64,000 nucleotides of DNA from Prevotella sp. (GCA_017478025.1 JAFVGZ010000026.1:24655-88654); one strand, 5' to 3'; positions 10,157 to 20,011 are shown, counted from the stretch's first letter. Made by a program: numbers and translations. Notes: generated by a model from the sequence alone, not told the origin.

Positions 10157-11335
10157 ATGAGGCGACGCAACACACGCGCCGCCTCATTTTTCGCACTCGT
10201 GGACATCATCATTCTATCCACCATAATATTGTCTTTCATTCTCGGGCTTGTAACCATTCCACGTATCGTGCACCTCTCACATCAGTTGCACCTCTACGAC
10301 CAGCCTGACAAGCGAAAGATACACTGCCTCCCCATCCCAAGACTGGGAGGAGTAGCCTTTCTGCCTATTGTCATCGTCACTATGTCGCTCATTCTCGTCA
10401 TACTGCTGAGACTTCAGGCTGACAGCTACCTACTGTGGAACTCTGCCGTCATACAACACTTCCTCGCATTCCTCGCAGGAAGCGTCATGCTGTACAGCAT
10501 CGGTCTTTATGATGACGTCCATGGCGTCAGCTACAAAAAGAAGTTCCTCCTACAGATCCTCGCAGCAACACTCCTATGCGTCAGCGGACTCTGGGTTGCA
10601 GACTTCTCATACGTCTTCTTCATACGCGAAGTGCCCTGGTGGGTAGGAATGCCCGCTACAGTCCTTGCAGTCGTGTATGTCACCAACGCCATCAACCTCA
10701 TCGATGGCATCGATGGGCTTGCTGCAGGACTGGCCATCATTGCGCTTATAGTCATAGCAGCCCTCAACATCTACCTCGGACACCTCGCCTGGGCCATGAT
10801 TGCCACTGCAACACTCGGGGTATTGTGCGCTTTCTTCTACTTCAATGTCTTCGGCAAGCGCGACAAGACATTCATGGGCGATGCAGGCAGCCTCACACTG
10901 GGCTACACACTCGCATTCCTCATACTGCACTTCTGGCAGAGAGACCCTGTATGGAACCGACACATACACAACGTGGGCATCATAGCACTCAGCACACTCA
11001 TCATACCTATGTTCGATGTTGTAAGAGTTATGATGAGCCGCTTGCGCGACAAGCGTGACCCTTTCCTGCCCGACAAAAACCACATACACCATAAGTTGCT
11101 GCGCACAGGCATGAGCCCAACATGGGTGATGATAACCCTGCTATGCCTCTCGTCAGCATTTATCTTTATCAACTACCTCACAGCATCATATCTCTCACAG
11201 ACACTTATGATTATATTCGACATTCTCGGCTTCTGCCTCATGCACATGATTATAAACGCCTTTATCTGGAGAAGAGAGAGAGCCACAGGCATTGAATGGG
11301 ATCGCATCATGCAATCCCCATCCCAACAGTCATGA
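10157..11335 (+). CDS. MraY/WecA-family undecaprenyl-phosphate sugar-phosphate transferase
   Basis: Polytopic inner-membrane enzyme (glycosyltransferase family 4) that moves a sugar-1-phosphate to a C55 lipid to start polysaccharide synthesis. 392 residues, about eleven hydrophobic segments. Family motifs: PDKRKIH and PRLGG near the start, YDDVHG, NAINLIDGIDGLAAG, MGDAGSLTLG, and DKNHIHHKLL on the last cytosolic loop. It overlaps mnmA by ATGA. WecA/TagO type is more likely than MraY because of the HIHH loop. The sugar cannot be told from sequence. Confidence 0.9.
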   Translation: MRRRNTRAASFFALVDIIILSTIILSFILGLVTIPRIVHLSHQLHLYDQPDKRKIHCLPIPRLGGVAFLPIVIVTMSLILVILLRLQADSYLLWNSAVIQHFLAFLAGSVMLYSIGLYDDVHGVSYKKKFLLQILAATLLCVSGLWVADFSYVFFIREVPWWVGMPATVLAVVYVTNAINLIDGIDGLAAGLAIIALIVIAALNIYLGHLAWAMIATATLGVLCAFFYFNVFGKRDKTFMGDAGSLTLGYTLAFLILHFWQRDPVWNRHIHNVGIIALSTLIIPMFDVVRVMMSRLRDKRDPFLPDKNHIHHKLLRTGMSPTWVMITLLCLSSAFIFINYLTASYLSQTLMIIFDILGFCLMHMIINAFIWRRERATGIEWDRIMQSPSQQS

Positions 11336-12435
11336 CACCGAAAATTGCACTTCTGCTCTCGGGAGGCGTAGATTCAGCCGTTGCCCTTCATCAGCTTATC
11401 AGCGACGGTCAGCACCCCGACTGCTTCTACATACGCATCGCTCCTACAGAGGATGCTGACGATACCCTTGACTGCAGCGCAGAGGAGGACATCGAGATAG
11501 CACAGGCACTGTGCCGTCGCTACGGTGTCAGTCTTGAGGTCATCGACTGTCATAAGGAATATTGGGAACGCGTCACACGCTATACCATAGAGAAAGTGCG
11601 ACAAGGCTTTACGCCCAATCCCGATGTCATGTGCAACCGCCTCGTGAAGTTCGGTGCCTTCCACGAAAAGCGCGGACATGCCTACGACCTCATAGCCACA
11701 GGACACTACGCACGCACTGAGACTGAGGGCTCCCTCAAATGGCTCTGCACATCACCTGACCCAGTGAAAGACCAGACGGACTTTTTGGCGCAGCTCTACG
11801 ATTGGCAGCTCAGCAAAGCCATCTTCCCTATCGGACACATGAGAAAAGAGGAAGTGCGGCGCATCGCTGAGCAGGAACACCTTGTCAACGCCCGCAGAAA
11901 GGACTCTCAGGGCATCTGCTTCCTTGGCAAGATAAACTACAACGACTACATACGCCGTTACCTGGGCGAGAAGCCCGGTCTCGTAATAGATATTGAGACT
12001 GGAAAGAAAATCGGCATGCATAAGGGACTTTGGTTTCACACCATTGGCCAGCGCCACGGTTTAGGATTCGGAGGCGGTCCTTGGTTTGCGGTAAAGAAGA
12101 ATATAAAAAAGAACATACTCTTCGTATCACGTGGCTACAATCCTGAGTCGGCCTATACCCAAACCTTCCGTATAGGCGACCTCCACATGCTCACCGTGCC
12201 CGTCACAGAGTTGCTCTCCCCTACCTCACCCTACTCTCTGCCGCAGCAGCGTATCACCTTTAAGATACGCCACACGTCAGACTTTCTCCCTGCCACCATA
12301 TCTGCCAACGGCGACGACACATACACCATCCAAGCCGATGCACCTATCCACGGAGTGGCACCGGGACAGTTCTGCGTCATCTACGACCACAACCACCACC
12401 GCTGCTACGGCTCAGGAGAAATCATTTTGAAATAA
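11332..12435 (+). CDS. mnmA: tRNA-specific 2-thiouridylase MnmA
   Basis: Cytosolic enzyme that thiolates U34 of Lys, Glu and Gln tRNAs. The PP-loop SGGVDSAV begins at residue 10; the catalytic cysteines are Cys101 (NPDVMCN) and Cys196 (GICFLG). 367 residues is the family length. An in-frame start exists at 11296, but MTPKIALLLSGG at 11332 is where the family begins, and it gives an ATGA overlap with the upstream transferase. An 8-bp repeat array and a hairpin terminator follow. Confidence 0.96.
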   Translation: MTPKIALLLSGGVDSAVALHQLISDGQHPDCFYIRIAPTEDADDTLDCSAEEDIEIAQALCRRYGVSLEVIDCHKEYWERVTRYTIEKVRQGFTPNPDVMCNRLVKFGAFHEKRGHAYDLIATGHYARTETEGSLKWLCTSPDPVKDQTDFLAQLYDWQLSKAIFPIGHMRKEEVRRIAEQEHLVNARRKDSQGICFLGKINYNDYIRRYLGEKPGLVIDIETGKKIGMHKGLWFHTIGQRHGLGFGGGPWFAVKKNIKKNILFVSRGYNPESAYTQTFRIGDLHMLTVPVTELLSPTSPYSLPQQRITFKIRHTSDFLPATISANGDDTYTIQADAPIHGVAPGQFCVIYDHNHHRCYGSGEIILK

Positions 12436-12467
12436 GCCCCCCCCAACTATTCCCCCAAGGGGGAGAG
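12436..12467. repeat. C-run/G-run intergenic motif
   Basis: Directly after the mnmA stop comes a C8 run, then TTCCCCC-AA-GGGGGA, a short hairpin. A near-twin lies at 53299-53332 (C6, then CTCCCCC and a G7 run) beside another gene end. Such C-run/G-run pairs look like a dispersed element family of this genome. Confidence 0.5.
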
Positions 12468-12498
12468 AAGAGGCACAGCGGATTGAGAAAAGGGAATC

Positions 12499-12578
12499 GA
12501 CATATCGACATAACGTCATAACATCATAACATCATATCGACATAACATCATAACATCATAACGACATAACGACACAAC
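12499..12578. repeat. 8-bp tandem array (10 units)
   Basis: Ten contiguous octamers of consensus RWCATAAC (for example GACATAAC, ATCATAAC, GTCATAAC). It lies between the mnmA stop and the terminator hairpin. No coding role is apparent. Confidence 0.85.
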
Positions 12579-12580
12579 GA

Positions 12581-12618
12581 TGCCGGTGATGATGCCACTC
12601 TTGGCCTCATCACCGGCA
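12581..12618. terminator. bidirectional terminator between mnmA and typA
   Basis: Stem TGCCGGTGATGA (12581-12592) pairs perfectly with TCATCACCGGCA (12607-12618), with a further GCC/GGC pair inside, followed by TTTTC. It sits between convergent genes. Confidence 0.75.
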
Positions 12619-12656
12619 TTTTCATTATCACCGCTATCATCACAGCTATCGCTGTG

Positions 12657-14459
12657 TTACTCTCTTCCGGCTCTCTTACGCTCCAGGTGGTCCAGAATGG
12701 CCTTTCTCATTCGGATGCTCTTAGGCGTTACCTCCACCAGCTCATCCTCCTTGATATACTCCAGGCACTCCTCTAGCGACATCTGCACCTTTGGCACGAT
12801 GCGCGCCTTCTCGTCTGAGCCTGAAGCTCTCACGTTCGTCAGCTGCTTTGCCTTGGTTACGTTTATCACCAGGTCATTCTCGTGCACGTGCTCACCAACC
12901 ACTTGGCCGCCATACACATCCTCTCCCGGGTCAATGAAGAACTTACCTCTGTCCTGCAGCTTATCAATAGAATAAGCATAGGCATTGCCGGTCTCCAGCG
13001 CTATCATCGAGCCGTTTGTCCTGCGGTCCATGTCACCCTTATACGGCTGATACTCCTTAAAGCGATGCGACATGATAGCCTCACCCTGCGATGCTGTCAG
13101 CACATTCGTCCTCAGACCTATGGTACCGCGCGAAGGGATATCAAAATCTATATTCACCCTATCACCCTGTGTCTCCATACCTGTCATCTCTCCCTTGCGG
13201 CGTGTCACCATGTCTATCATCTTGCTGGAGAACTCCTCCGGCACGTTGATGTTCAGTTCCTCCACGGGTTCACACTTCACTCCGTCTATCTCCTTGAATA
13301 TCACCTGCGGCTGTCCCACCTGCAGTTCATATCCCTCGCGTCTCATGGTCTCTATGAGCACCGACAGATGCAGCACACCTCTGCCGCTGACCACCCATTT
13401 GTCCGTGCTGTCACCGAACGGCTCCACTCTCAGCGCCAAGTTCTTCTCCGTCTCGCGTGCCAGGCGGTCATTGATATGCCTTGACGTCACATACTTACCC
13501 TCCTTGCCAAAGAACGGTGAGTCATTAATAGTAAACAGCATCGACATCGTCGGCTCATCTACTGAGATAGTGGGCAGCGCCTCCGGTTCCTCTGCATCAC
13601 AGATTGTGTCGCCTATCTCAAAGTTCGACAGACCTATCACAGCGCAGATATCTCCAGACGTCACCTCGTCCGTAGCGTGGTGACCCATACCGTCAAACGT
13701 ATGCAGCTCCTTGATTTTCGTACGCTCCTTTGTGCCGTCCCTGTGTGCTATAGTGATATTCATACCGGCCTTCAGCGTGCCACGATGCACACGTCCCACG
13801 GCGATACGTCCTGTATAGGTAGAGTAATCCAGCGAGGTGATGAGCATCTGCGGCGTACCCTCCAGTTGCTCCGGTGCGGGTATCACCTCCACTATCTTGT
13901 CCAGCAGATACTCTATGTTATCCGTCGGTGTCTTATAATCCTCTGCCATCCAGCCCTGTTTTGCTGAGCCATAGACCACAGGGAAGTCCAGCTGATCCTC
14001 CGTAGCGTTCAGAGCAAACATCAGGTCAAAGACCATCTCATATACTTCCTCAGGACGACAGTTCGGCTTATCCACCTTGTTCACCACCACGACGGGCTTC
14101 AGTCCTATCTCCAGTGCCTTCTGCAGCACGAAGCGTGTCTGCGGCATGGGGCCTTCAAAGGCATCGACGAGCAGTATGCAGCCGTCTGCCATATTCAGCA
14201 CACGCTCCACCTCACCGCCGAAGTCACTATGCCCCGGAGTGTCGATGATGTTTATCTTCGTCCCTTTCCAGTTGATGGACACATTCTTCGACAAAATCGT
14301 GATGCCCCTTTCCCTCTCCAGGTCGTTGGCATCCAGCACCTGACTTGAATTATTCTGTCCCTCACGGAACAACTTACCCGCCAGCATCATCTTATCCACC
14401 AGCGTCGTCTTCCCATGATCCACATGGGCAATAATAGCTATATTCCTAATATCTTGCAT
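12657..14459 (-). CDS. typA: ribosome-associated GTPase TypA/BipA
   Basis: Translational GTPase of the EF-G group, which binds ribosomes and helps 50S assembly and stress growth. 600 residues. G1 is HVDHGKTTLVDKM, G3 DTPGHSDFGGEVERV, G4 NKVDKPN; domains II, III and V and the TypA-specific C-terminal domain follow (TPKSIRMRK near the end). It is convergent with mnmA and lies 51 bp downstream of a lipoprotein gene in the same direction. Confidence 0.97.
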   Translation of the reverse strand: MQDIRNIAIIAHVDHGKTTLVDKMMLAGKLFREGQNNSSQVLDANDLERERGITILSKNVSINWKGTKINIIDTPGHSDFGGEVERVLNMADGCILLVDAFEGPMPQTRFVLQKALEIGLKPVVVVNKVDKPNCRPEEVYEMVFDLMFALNATEDQLDFPVVYGSAKQGWMAEDYKTPTDNIEYLLDKIVEVIPAPEQLEGTPQMLITSLDYSTYTGRIAVGRVHRGTLKAGMNITIAHRDGTKERTKIKELHTFDGMGHHATDEVTSGDICAVIGLSNFEIGDTICDAEEPEALPTISVDEPTMSMLFTINDSPFFGKEGKYVTSRHINDRLARETEKNLALRVEPFGDSTDKWVVSGRGVLHLSVLIETMRREGYELQVGQPQVIFKEIDGVKCEPVEELNINVPEEFSSKMIDMVTRRKGEMTGMETQGDRVNIDFDIPSRGTIGLRTNVLTASQGEAIMSHRFKEYQPYKGDMDRRTNGSMIALETGNAYAYSIDKLQDRGKFFIDPGEDVYGGQVVGEHVHENDLVINVTKAKQLTNVRASGSDEKARIVPKVQMSLEECLEYIKEDELVEVTPKSIRMRKAILDHLERKRAGRE

Positions 14460-14510
14460 TTTATATTCTGATTTATCTTCTTACGTGCACAATTCTTTAT
14501 GGACGATGGG

Positions 14511-15155
14511 TCACTTTGCCATTCCTGCCATCATCCTTCTCTTCACCTCCTCAAAGTCGGCCTCCCTCATCTTTAGCAGCACCTTCTTAGCAGCCTTATC
14601 TGTCAGGAACACCACTTTTTCCTCTCTTCCCGCCTCATCGTTGACGGTTGCCGTGACCTTATATCCACAGAATCCTCTCTCCTTATTTATTATATCGGCC
14701 ACTTCATTTGTAAGTTCGCTTATCTTCGCTCTCAGGCTGTCCACCTTTCCCTTCTGCGCCGCATACGCCTGCTGCCTCTTCATAAAGCTTTCCACCTCGG
14801 CTGCAGCCATGTGCGCAGTACTCTTCGAAAGCTTCTCCATCGCCAGGCTGTCCACAATGAAAGCAGGCTCTATCCTCTTCAGTTTCCCTGTCAGTTTTCC
14901 TACCTTTGCCACAAGTTCAAACAGCCGTACATCCTCGTATGGTGCGTAGGCACTGTCCGTCCTCGCTTCGAGGAACTTCACACTACCCTCTCCCTCCCGG
15001 GTACCCATGCTGCTATAGAAATCCTCACGTGCCACATCCACGGCATTCTTCTGCGCACCGTCACAGCTTGTCAGCGCTATAGCCACAAAAAGGGTGAGAG
15101 ATATGAGATGAGGGATGAGGGGTCTGCGTACCCTCAATAGTTTATCCTTAAGCAT
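14511..15155 (-). CDS. lipoprotein of unknown function
   Basis: 214 residues. The N terminus is basic (KDKLLRVRR) and hydrophobic, ending in lipobox LTSC (Cys near 31). The mature part is Lys/Glu-rich, helical, with a likely coiled coil around residues 110-160. No known domain is recognised. A strong promoter sits at 15212-15243. The 56-bp leader can fold GGTGGGC/GCCCACC (15172-15194). typA follows after 51 bp and may be cotranscribed. Confidence 0.8.
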   Translation of the reverse strand: MLKDKLLRVRRPLIPHLISLTLFVAIALTSCDGAQKNAVDVAREDFYSSMGTREGEGSVKFLEARTDSAYAPYEDVRLFELVAKVGKLTGKLKRIEPAFIVDSLAMEKLSKSTAHMAAAEVESFMKRQQAYAAQKGKVDSLRAKISELTNEVADIINKERGFCGYKVTATVNDEAGREEKVVFLTDKAAKKVLLKMREADFEEVKRRMMAGMAK

Positions 15156-15171
15156 AATATATAAATCTTAT

Positions 15172-15194
15172 GGTGGGCTTTATTAATGCCCACC
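15172..15194. promoter_or_regulatory. hairpin in lipoprotein leader
   Basis: GGTGGGC (15172-15178) pairs with GCCCACC (15188-15194). On the plus strand a TTATTTTTTT tract follows, but no plus-strand gene ends here. On the minus strand it lies between promoter and start codon. It may be a leader structure or a terminator against opposing transcription. Confidence 0.4.
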
Positions 15195-15211
15195 TTATTT
15201 TTTTCCGTGTG

Positions 15212-15243
15212 CAAAGGTACACAATAAATCCTATCCCTGCAAA
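15212..15243 (-). promoter_or_regulatory. promoter of lipoprotein/typA
   Basis: On the minus strand TTTG (15243-15240), 20 bp, TACCTTTG (15219-15212): full Bacteroidetes consensus, about 57 bp before the start at 15155. Confidence 0.75.
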
Positions 15244-15357
15244 CATTTAGGGGCTTTTTATTCAGGAAGGGCTAAGCGGGGGCCGGCTGGGCGGGGTATT
15301 CAACGGGGAAACCGTTGAACACTCGGGGGGCCTTCCAGCCATTTCGGGTAATTTCTG

Positions 15358-16734
15358 TTACTGGCCTGTGGATTGTCTGTATTCCAGGAGTTTGTTCTGC
15401 AGGTTGGCGTAGGCATCGGTGTATTTGTCGCGTGACTGCTGGTAGAGGAGCTGGGCCTCGAGAAGGTCGGACATTCTGCATGTGCCGGCACGATAGTAGT
15501 CGCGGTGCAAGCGTAAGTTTTCCTCTGACTGCTCGATGCTGCGCTGGGCTATGTCGAGCTGCTGACGGGCTTCTACGACGCCGTTCCAGGCGTTCTGCAT
15601 ACGTATGGTGAGAAGTTGGGCATTGTCTGCAAGCTGGTCCTGTGCCTGCTGGTAGGCTATCTTCTTGCGGCGTATGGCGTATGAGCCGCCCCACCAGTCG
15701 GAGATAGGCACCCTGACGGTGGCAAAGACCATGCCGAAGGAGTGGTCATTGTCAAGCAGGTTGTGGTAGTTGTAGCCTGCTCCCACGCCTACAGTGGGCA
15801 GGTTCTGGCCTACGGCGATGTTCTTCTGTAGCTTTGCAGCCTCCACCTGCTTGTCCAGCAACTGATACTCTGCGGTGCCGAGCAATGCCTGTTCATGGTC
15901 CTGCCTGACAGGAAGGATGGAGGCAGCATCCGTGCCTGCAGTCAGAACGAACGAGGTGTCGCGGAGTCCGCAGTACTGTGCCAGGAACAGCTTCACGATG
16001 CTGATGCTGTTCTGCAGCTTCAGTTTCTGACTCTCCACCTCGTTCTGCCTCAGCTGCACCTGCAGCAGGTCGTTGCGCAGGGCTACACCGGCACGCACCG
16101 CCACATCCACATCCTTGCGGATATCGGAGAGCATCGTCTCAACGGCATCCATTGTTTTCGCCTTCTCCTGTAGTGAGATGATTTGCCAGAAATACTGCTC
16201 GGCGGTCTTCTCCACCTCATTTTCCGAAAGCCGCAGCTGTAGCTGACTGACATCCTCGCCCACCTTTGCCAGGCGGTTGCCATTGATGATCTGTCCTCCT
16301 GCGAAGACAGGCTGCACGGCTGTGATGCCCGCAACGGTGCCGTTCTTCATCAACGATACGTTGACGGGGGCAGTAAGCGATGCAAGCATCTCTGGGGGCA
16401 GCATCTGCCCCAGCATTCCTGCCATATCGGGGGACATCATCTCTGCGGGGTTGATGGTTTTCTCGGCCATACCTTTGTTGGCATTGAACCACAGCCCTAC
16501 GGCGCTGACGTTGGGGAAGTATTTGGTGAAAGCCTCCTTGCGCTGCTGCTGTGCAGACTGGATGCTGTACCGGGCATTACGGATGGCGATGTTGTTATGG
16601 AGGGCAGAGTCGAGGACCTGCTCCAGAGTGTAGGCACGAGTGCCCTGTCCCTCTCCTGCGGCAGGATGACCGAGGACTGGAGAGACAGCCGAAGTGGCGA
16701 TGAGACAGAGGGATAAGAATATGTATTTTTTCAT
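15358..16734 (-). CDS. TolC-family outer-membrane efflux channel
   Basis: Outer-membrane/periplasmic tunnel of the tripartite pump encoded just upstream. 458 residues from MKKYIFLSLCLIATSAVS, a clear signal peptide; upstream in-frame codons to 16791 would overlap the pump gene and lack signal features. Two repeated TolC-type coiled-coil segments are visible (TLEQVLDSALHNN near residue 35 and the QQAQDQLADNAQ region). The gap to the RND gene is 53 bp. Last gene of the efflux operon. Confidence 0.9.
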   Translation of the reverse strand: MKKYIFLSLCLIATSAVSPVLGHPAAGEGQGTRAYTLEQVLDSALHNNIAIRNARYSIQSAQQQRKEAFTKYFPNVSAVGLWFNANKGMAEKTINPAEMMSPDMAGMLGQMLPPEMLASLTAPVNVSLMKNGTVAGITAVQPVFAGGQIINGNRLAKVGEDVSQLQLRLSENEVEKTAEQYFWQIISLQEKAKTMDAVETMLSDIRKDVDVAVRAGVALRNDLLQVQLRQNEVESQKLKLQNSISIVKLFLAQYCGLRDTSFVLTAGTDAASILPVRQDHEQALLGTAEYQLLDKQVEAAKLQKNIAVGQNLPTVGVGAGYNYHNLLDNDHSFGMVFATVRVPISDWWGGSYAIRRKKIAYQQAQDQLADNAQLLTIRMQNAWNGVVEARQQLDIAQRSIEQSEENLRLHRDYYRAGTCRMSDLLEAQLLYQQSRDKYTDAYANLQNKLLEYRQSTGQ

Positions 16735-16787
16735 AAGCTGTATTGTTTTTGTGTCTGCGATAGTATCGCAGACTCTTAGACGGGCTC

Positions 16788-19700
16788 TCACTTAGTCGAA
16801 ACCTTCCAATAGACGACGGGGAGCATGGTGACTACCATGATGAGGGAGCCTATGCCTCCGGCAAAAATGGTGACGCCTACCGGCATCCAGAAGCTGGACT
16901 GGGCTATTATCATCGGTACGACACCGACGGCAGTGGTGGCCGTGGTGAGGAAGATTGGTACCATGCGACGCTTGCCGGCATCGTAGGCAGCCTTGCGGAC
17001 CGCCTCGTTGTAGGCCTTGCGGTCAACAGTCCAGTCACCGTGTTCGGCCACGTATTGCTTGATGAGGTCTATGGCGTGTTCGAAGATAAGAATCTCGTTG
17101 CGCATAATCATACCCATCAGCGTGATGAGTCCGAAGATGCTGGTCAGTCCGAGAGCGCGGTTCATCAGCCCAAGACCAATGAGCGCGCCTGGGGTCATCA
17201 GCGCAAGAGCCATCATGCAGACGGTTGTGATGCCGTACTTCTTGAAGTTGAAGAGCAGGAAGAAGAAGACAATAATCATGGCGATGGTGATGCCTGCAAA
17301 TATCTGGGGCAGTGCCTCATTGCCGTACTCTATCTCGCCGCCCACCTCACAGCGCACTCCTTGCGGCAGCTGTATCTCGTCGGTCATCGTCTTAACGAGC
17401 TGCTGCTCCACAGGGCTGGTATAGACACCCTGCGCGAACTGTGCCGTGACGGTGATGCAACGCTCCCCGGCACGGTGCATGATACGGCTCTCAGACCACT
17501 TGGGGGTGACGCTCGCCACCTGACGCAGGGGGACGGTGCTGTTGGTGGTGTTGAGTCCACCGGACAGCATACTCGTCGGTGTTGCGAGCCCCAGGTTCTG
17601 AACGTCAGAGTAGGTCATGTCGGCATCATCCTTCACAATGATGGGCAGCTCATAGTCATCCTCCCATATCTGTCCTATGCGCAGATCACTAGAGGTGGCG
17701 CTGAGGGCCAGTGCCGCTGTGGTGCGGGTGATGCCCAGCTGTGCCGAGGCTACGGGGTCGAGCTCTACGTTAATGATAGGATAAGGCTGCATGAAGTCCG
17801 TGTGAACCCACTCCAGCTCCGGCATCTGTCGCATGCGGTCCATCAACCTCTCTGCCGCCACGTGGAGGGAGTCAAGATTCTCGCCGTAGAAGCGGTACTC
17901 CAGTTCGGGTACGGACATATAGTCGAGCCGCTTGAACTTGACATAGGCATTAGGGAAAGCCTCGCTCAGGAGGGGCTGATAGTGGGCAAGCAGCTCCAGC
18001 GTAGCCTTGTCGGACTTGGTATTGACGATGAACTGTGCGAAGTTTTTGCCTGCTATCTGCGGAGCATAGACATCCATAAAACGCGGAGAGGAGCAACCGA
18101 TGAAACTCGTGATGCCCGTGACACGCTCATCAGGCCTCAGCGCCTGATAGACAGAGTCTGCCACGACCTCAGTCTCAGCAAGTCCCTTGCCGTCGGGCAG
18201 GAATATCTCCACGGCAAACTGGTCGCGGTCGGCGAATGGGAACAGTCGCACCTTCAGCGTAGGCACAATGAGGAGCGAGAGGAGTATGACACCGATACCG
18301 CCACAGATGGTCAGCCACGGATGCTGGAAGGTCCAGTCGAGCACCTTGTCGTATGTGCGCTGCACCCATTGGGTAATCAGATTGGACTGCGTCCGAGCCT
18401 GCTCACTCTCGGCAGAGTTGATGCCAGCATCACTCTGCTCTCGCTTAATCGCAGCCTTGCCACCTGTGCTGACCTTGTCGGGCTTGATGATGCGCACCTC
18501 AAGGAAGGGTATGACGGTGACAGCCAGAATGAGCGACACCATGAGATTGATGGTGATGGTCCACGGGAAGTCCTGCAAAGCATCGAGGAACATGCCGGTA
18601 AAGGTGAATAGGAAGGGATAGAAAATGGCACAGATGCAGACGGTGGCGAGCATCATCGGCATGAAGTACTGGCGCGCCGACTCAATGGCCGCATCGTGAG
18701 GCTTGTAGCCCTTGCCGAGGTATTCCAGGTAGCCGTCGATGACCACGATACTGTTATCCACTATCATTCCCAGCACCACGATGAGTGCCGCAAGAGTAAC
18801 GATATTCAACTCAATGCCTGCCATATACATGATAGCTACAGAGACAAACGTGCTCAGCGGAATGGTGATGGCAGCCACAATTGCGGAACGGATGGGGAAG
18901 AGTATCATCATGACAAGGATGATGATTGCCATAGAGATGAGAAGGTCGCGCAGGAATGAGCTGACACTCATGGCCACCACCTTGGGTTTGTCAGCTATTC
19001 GGGTGATGGTGACATCATCTGGCAGCTCGCTCTCGCGGAACTGCTGCAGCACCTTATCCACCTCCTCGCCATAGATGACCACATTGTTGCCTGCCGTCAT
19101 CTCCATAGACAGCAGTATGCATGGGTGTCCGTCCTGCTCTATGCGACTGGCGTTGGTGTCATATTCACGTACCACGCGGGCCACATCGCGCACCCGGGTC
19201 ACCTTGCCCGTAGCAGGATCGCTGAAGATAATCTGGTTGGCAATCTCCTCGACATTGTTCTCCGTGGGCTCTATGTGTATGGGCACGTGCTGGTCTCGGT
19301 CGCTGATGCTGCCGCTCATAGTGGTGATACCCTGGGCATGCAGATGGCTGAAGAGGGTCTGCTGACCTATGCCGTAGGCCTGCAGGCGCTGCCGATCCAC
19401 GTAGAGCGATATCTGCTCCTTCTGCTCACCGAAGGTCTTCACATTCGCAACAGAGGGGATATGGCGCAGCCGGTCAGAGAGATCGTCGGCATATTTCTTC
19501 AACTCACGATAACTGCGCTGGCTGCTCTCAATGGCAATCAGCAGGGCTGAGGTGTTGCCGAAGTCATCGTTGACAACGATAGCCAGAACGCCCGACGGCA
19601 ACTGGGACTTGAAACTGTTGAGCCCATGCTTTATTTTAGACCACACCTCATCCTTGTTGTTCACATCGTCGTTGAGCTCCACCATAGCGATACACATGCC

Positions 19701-19976
19701 GTTGTGCGAGGCGGTGGTGGTCTTGGCACGCTTCACCTCCCCGTATGTAAAGAGGTAACGCTCCAACGGTCGTGCCACCTGCTGCTCCACCTCTTCGCTG
19801 GTAGCACCGGGATAGACAGCCACCACCACGTCCTGACGGATAGTAGCATGGGGAAACTCATCCTTAGGCATCACATACATGCCATAGATACCCAGCACAA
19901 AGAGTATCAGGATGATAAGCAACGTGATGCTATAGTGTTCTAACGGCCACCTGAGCCATGACATCTTTTCTTTCAT
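16788..19976 (-). CDS. RND-family efflux pump inner-membrane subunit
   Basis: Proton-driven trimeric exporter of the AcrB superfamily, 1062 residues with the usual twelve helices and two large periplasmic loops. In the proton-relay helices, the AcrB Asp-Asp pair reads Asp-Asn here (GMIVDNSIVVID), and the TM10 Lys is Arg (GMIMRNEILIFEH). It lies between the membrane-fusion protein and TolC genes. The substrate may be drugs or another compound; no heavy-metal signature is evident. Regulation probably comes from the divergent AraC regulator at 21209. Confidence 0.93.
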   Translation of the reverse strand: MKEKMSWLRWPLEHYSITLLIILILFVLGIYGMYVMPKDEFPHATIRQDVVVAVYPGATSEEVEQQVARPLERYLFTYGEVKRAKTTTASHNGMCIAMVELNDDVNNKDEVWSKIKHGLNSFKSQLPSGVLAIVVNDDFGNTSALLIAIESSQRSYRELKKYADDLSDRLRHIPSVANVKTFGEQKEQISLYVDRQRLQAYGIGQQTLFSHLHAQGITTMSGSISDRDQHVPIHIEPTENNVEEIANQIIFSDPATGKVTRVRDVARVVREYDTNASRIEQDGHPCILLSMEMTAGNNVVIYGEEVDKVLQQFRESELPDDVTITRIADKPKVVAMSVSSFLRDLLISMAIIILVMMILFPIRSAIVAAITIPLSTFVSVAIMYMAGIELNIVTLAALIVVLGMIVDNSIVVIDGYLEYLGKGYKPHDAAIESARQYFMPMMLATVCICAIFYPFLFTFTGMFLDALQDFPWTITINLMVSLILAVTVIPFLEVRIIKPDKVSTGGKAAIKREQSDAGINSAESEQARTQSNLITQWVQRTYDKVLDWTFQHPWLTICGGIGVILLSLLIVPTLKVRLFPFADRDQFAVEIFLPDGKGLAETEVVADSVYQALRPDERVTGITSFIGCSSPRFMDVYAPQIAGKNFAQFIVNTKSDKATLELLAHYQPLLSEAFPNAYVKFKRLDYMSVPELEYRFYGENLDSLHVAAERLMDRMRQMPELEWVHTDFMQPYPIINVELDPVASAQLGITRTTAALALSATSSDLRIGQIWEDDYELPIIVKDDADMTYSDVQNLGLATPTSMLSGGLNTTNSTVPLRQVASVTPKWSESRIMHRAGERCITVTAQFAQGVYTSPVEQQLVKTMTDEIQLPQGVRCEVGGEIEYGNEALPQIFAGITIAMIIVFFFLLFNFKKYGITTVCMMALALMTPGALIGLGLMNRALGLTSIFGLITLMGMIMRNEILIFEHAIDLIKQYVAEHGDWTVDRKAYNEAVRKAAYDAGKRRMVPIFLTTATTAVGVVPMIIAQSSFWMPVGVTIFAGGIGSLIMVVTMLPVVYWKVSTK

Positions 19977-19983
19977 AAAATTA

Positions 19984-20011
19984 CTAATTATGCATTATGA
20001 ATTATGCATTA
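19984..20011. repeat. 7-bp tandem array
   Basis: Four heptamers (CTAATTA, TGCATTA, TGAATTA, TGCATTA) fill the gap between the RND start and the adaptor stop. The array itself supplies the adaptor's stop codon (TTA at 20009-20011, TAA on the minus strand). Confidence 0.75.

Noticed and set aside
16735-16791. N-terminal extension of the TolC-like protein
   Set aside because: It overlaps the pump gene's end and hides the signal peptide, which begins at 16734.
17040-18611. 523-codon plus-strand frame
   Set aside because: Antisense to the RND pump gene; the protein is His/Arg-rich without domains, a shadow of GC-rich codons.
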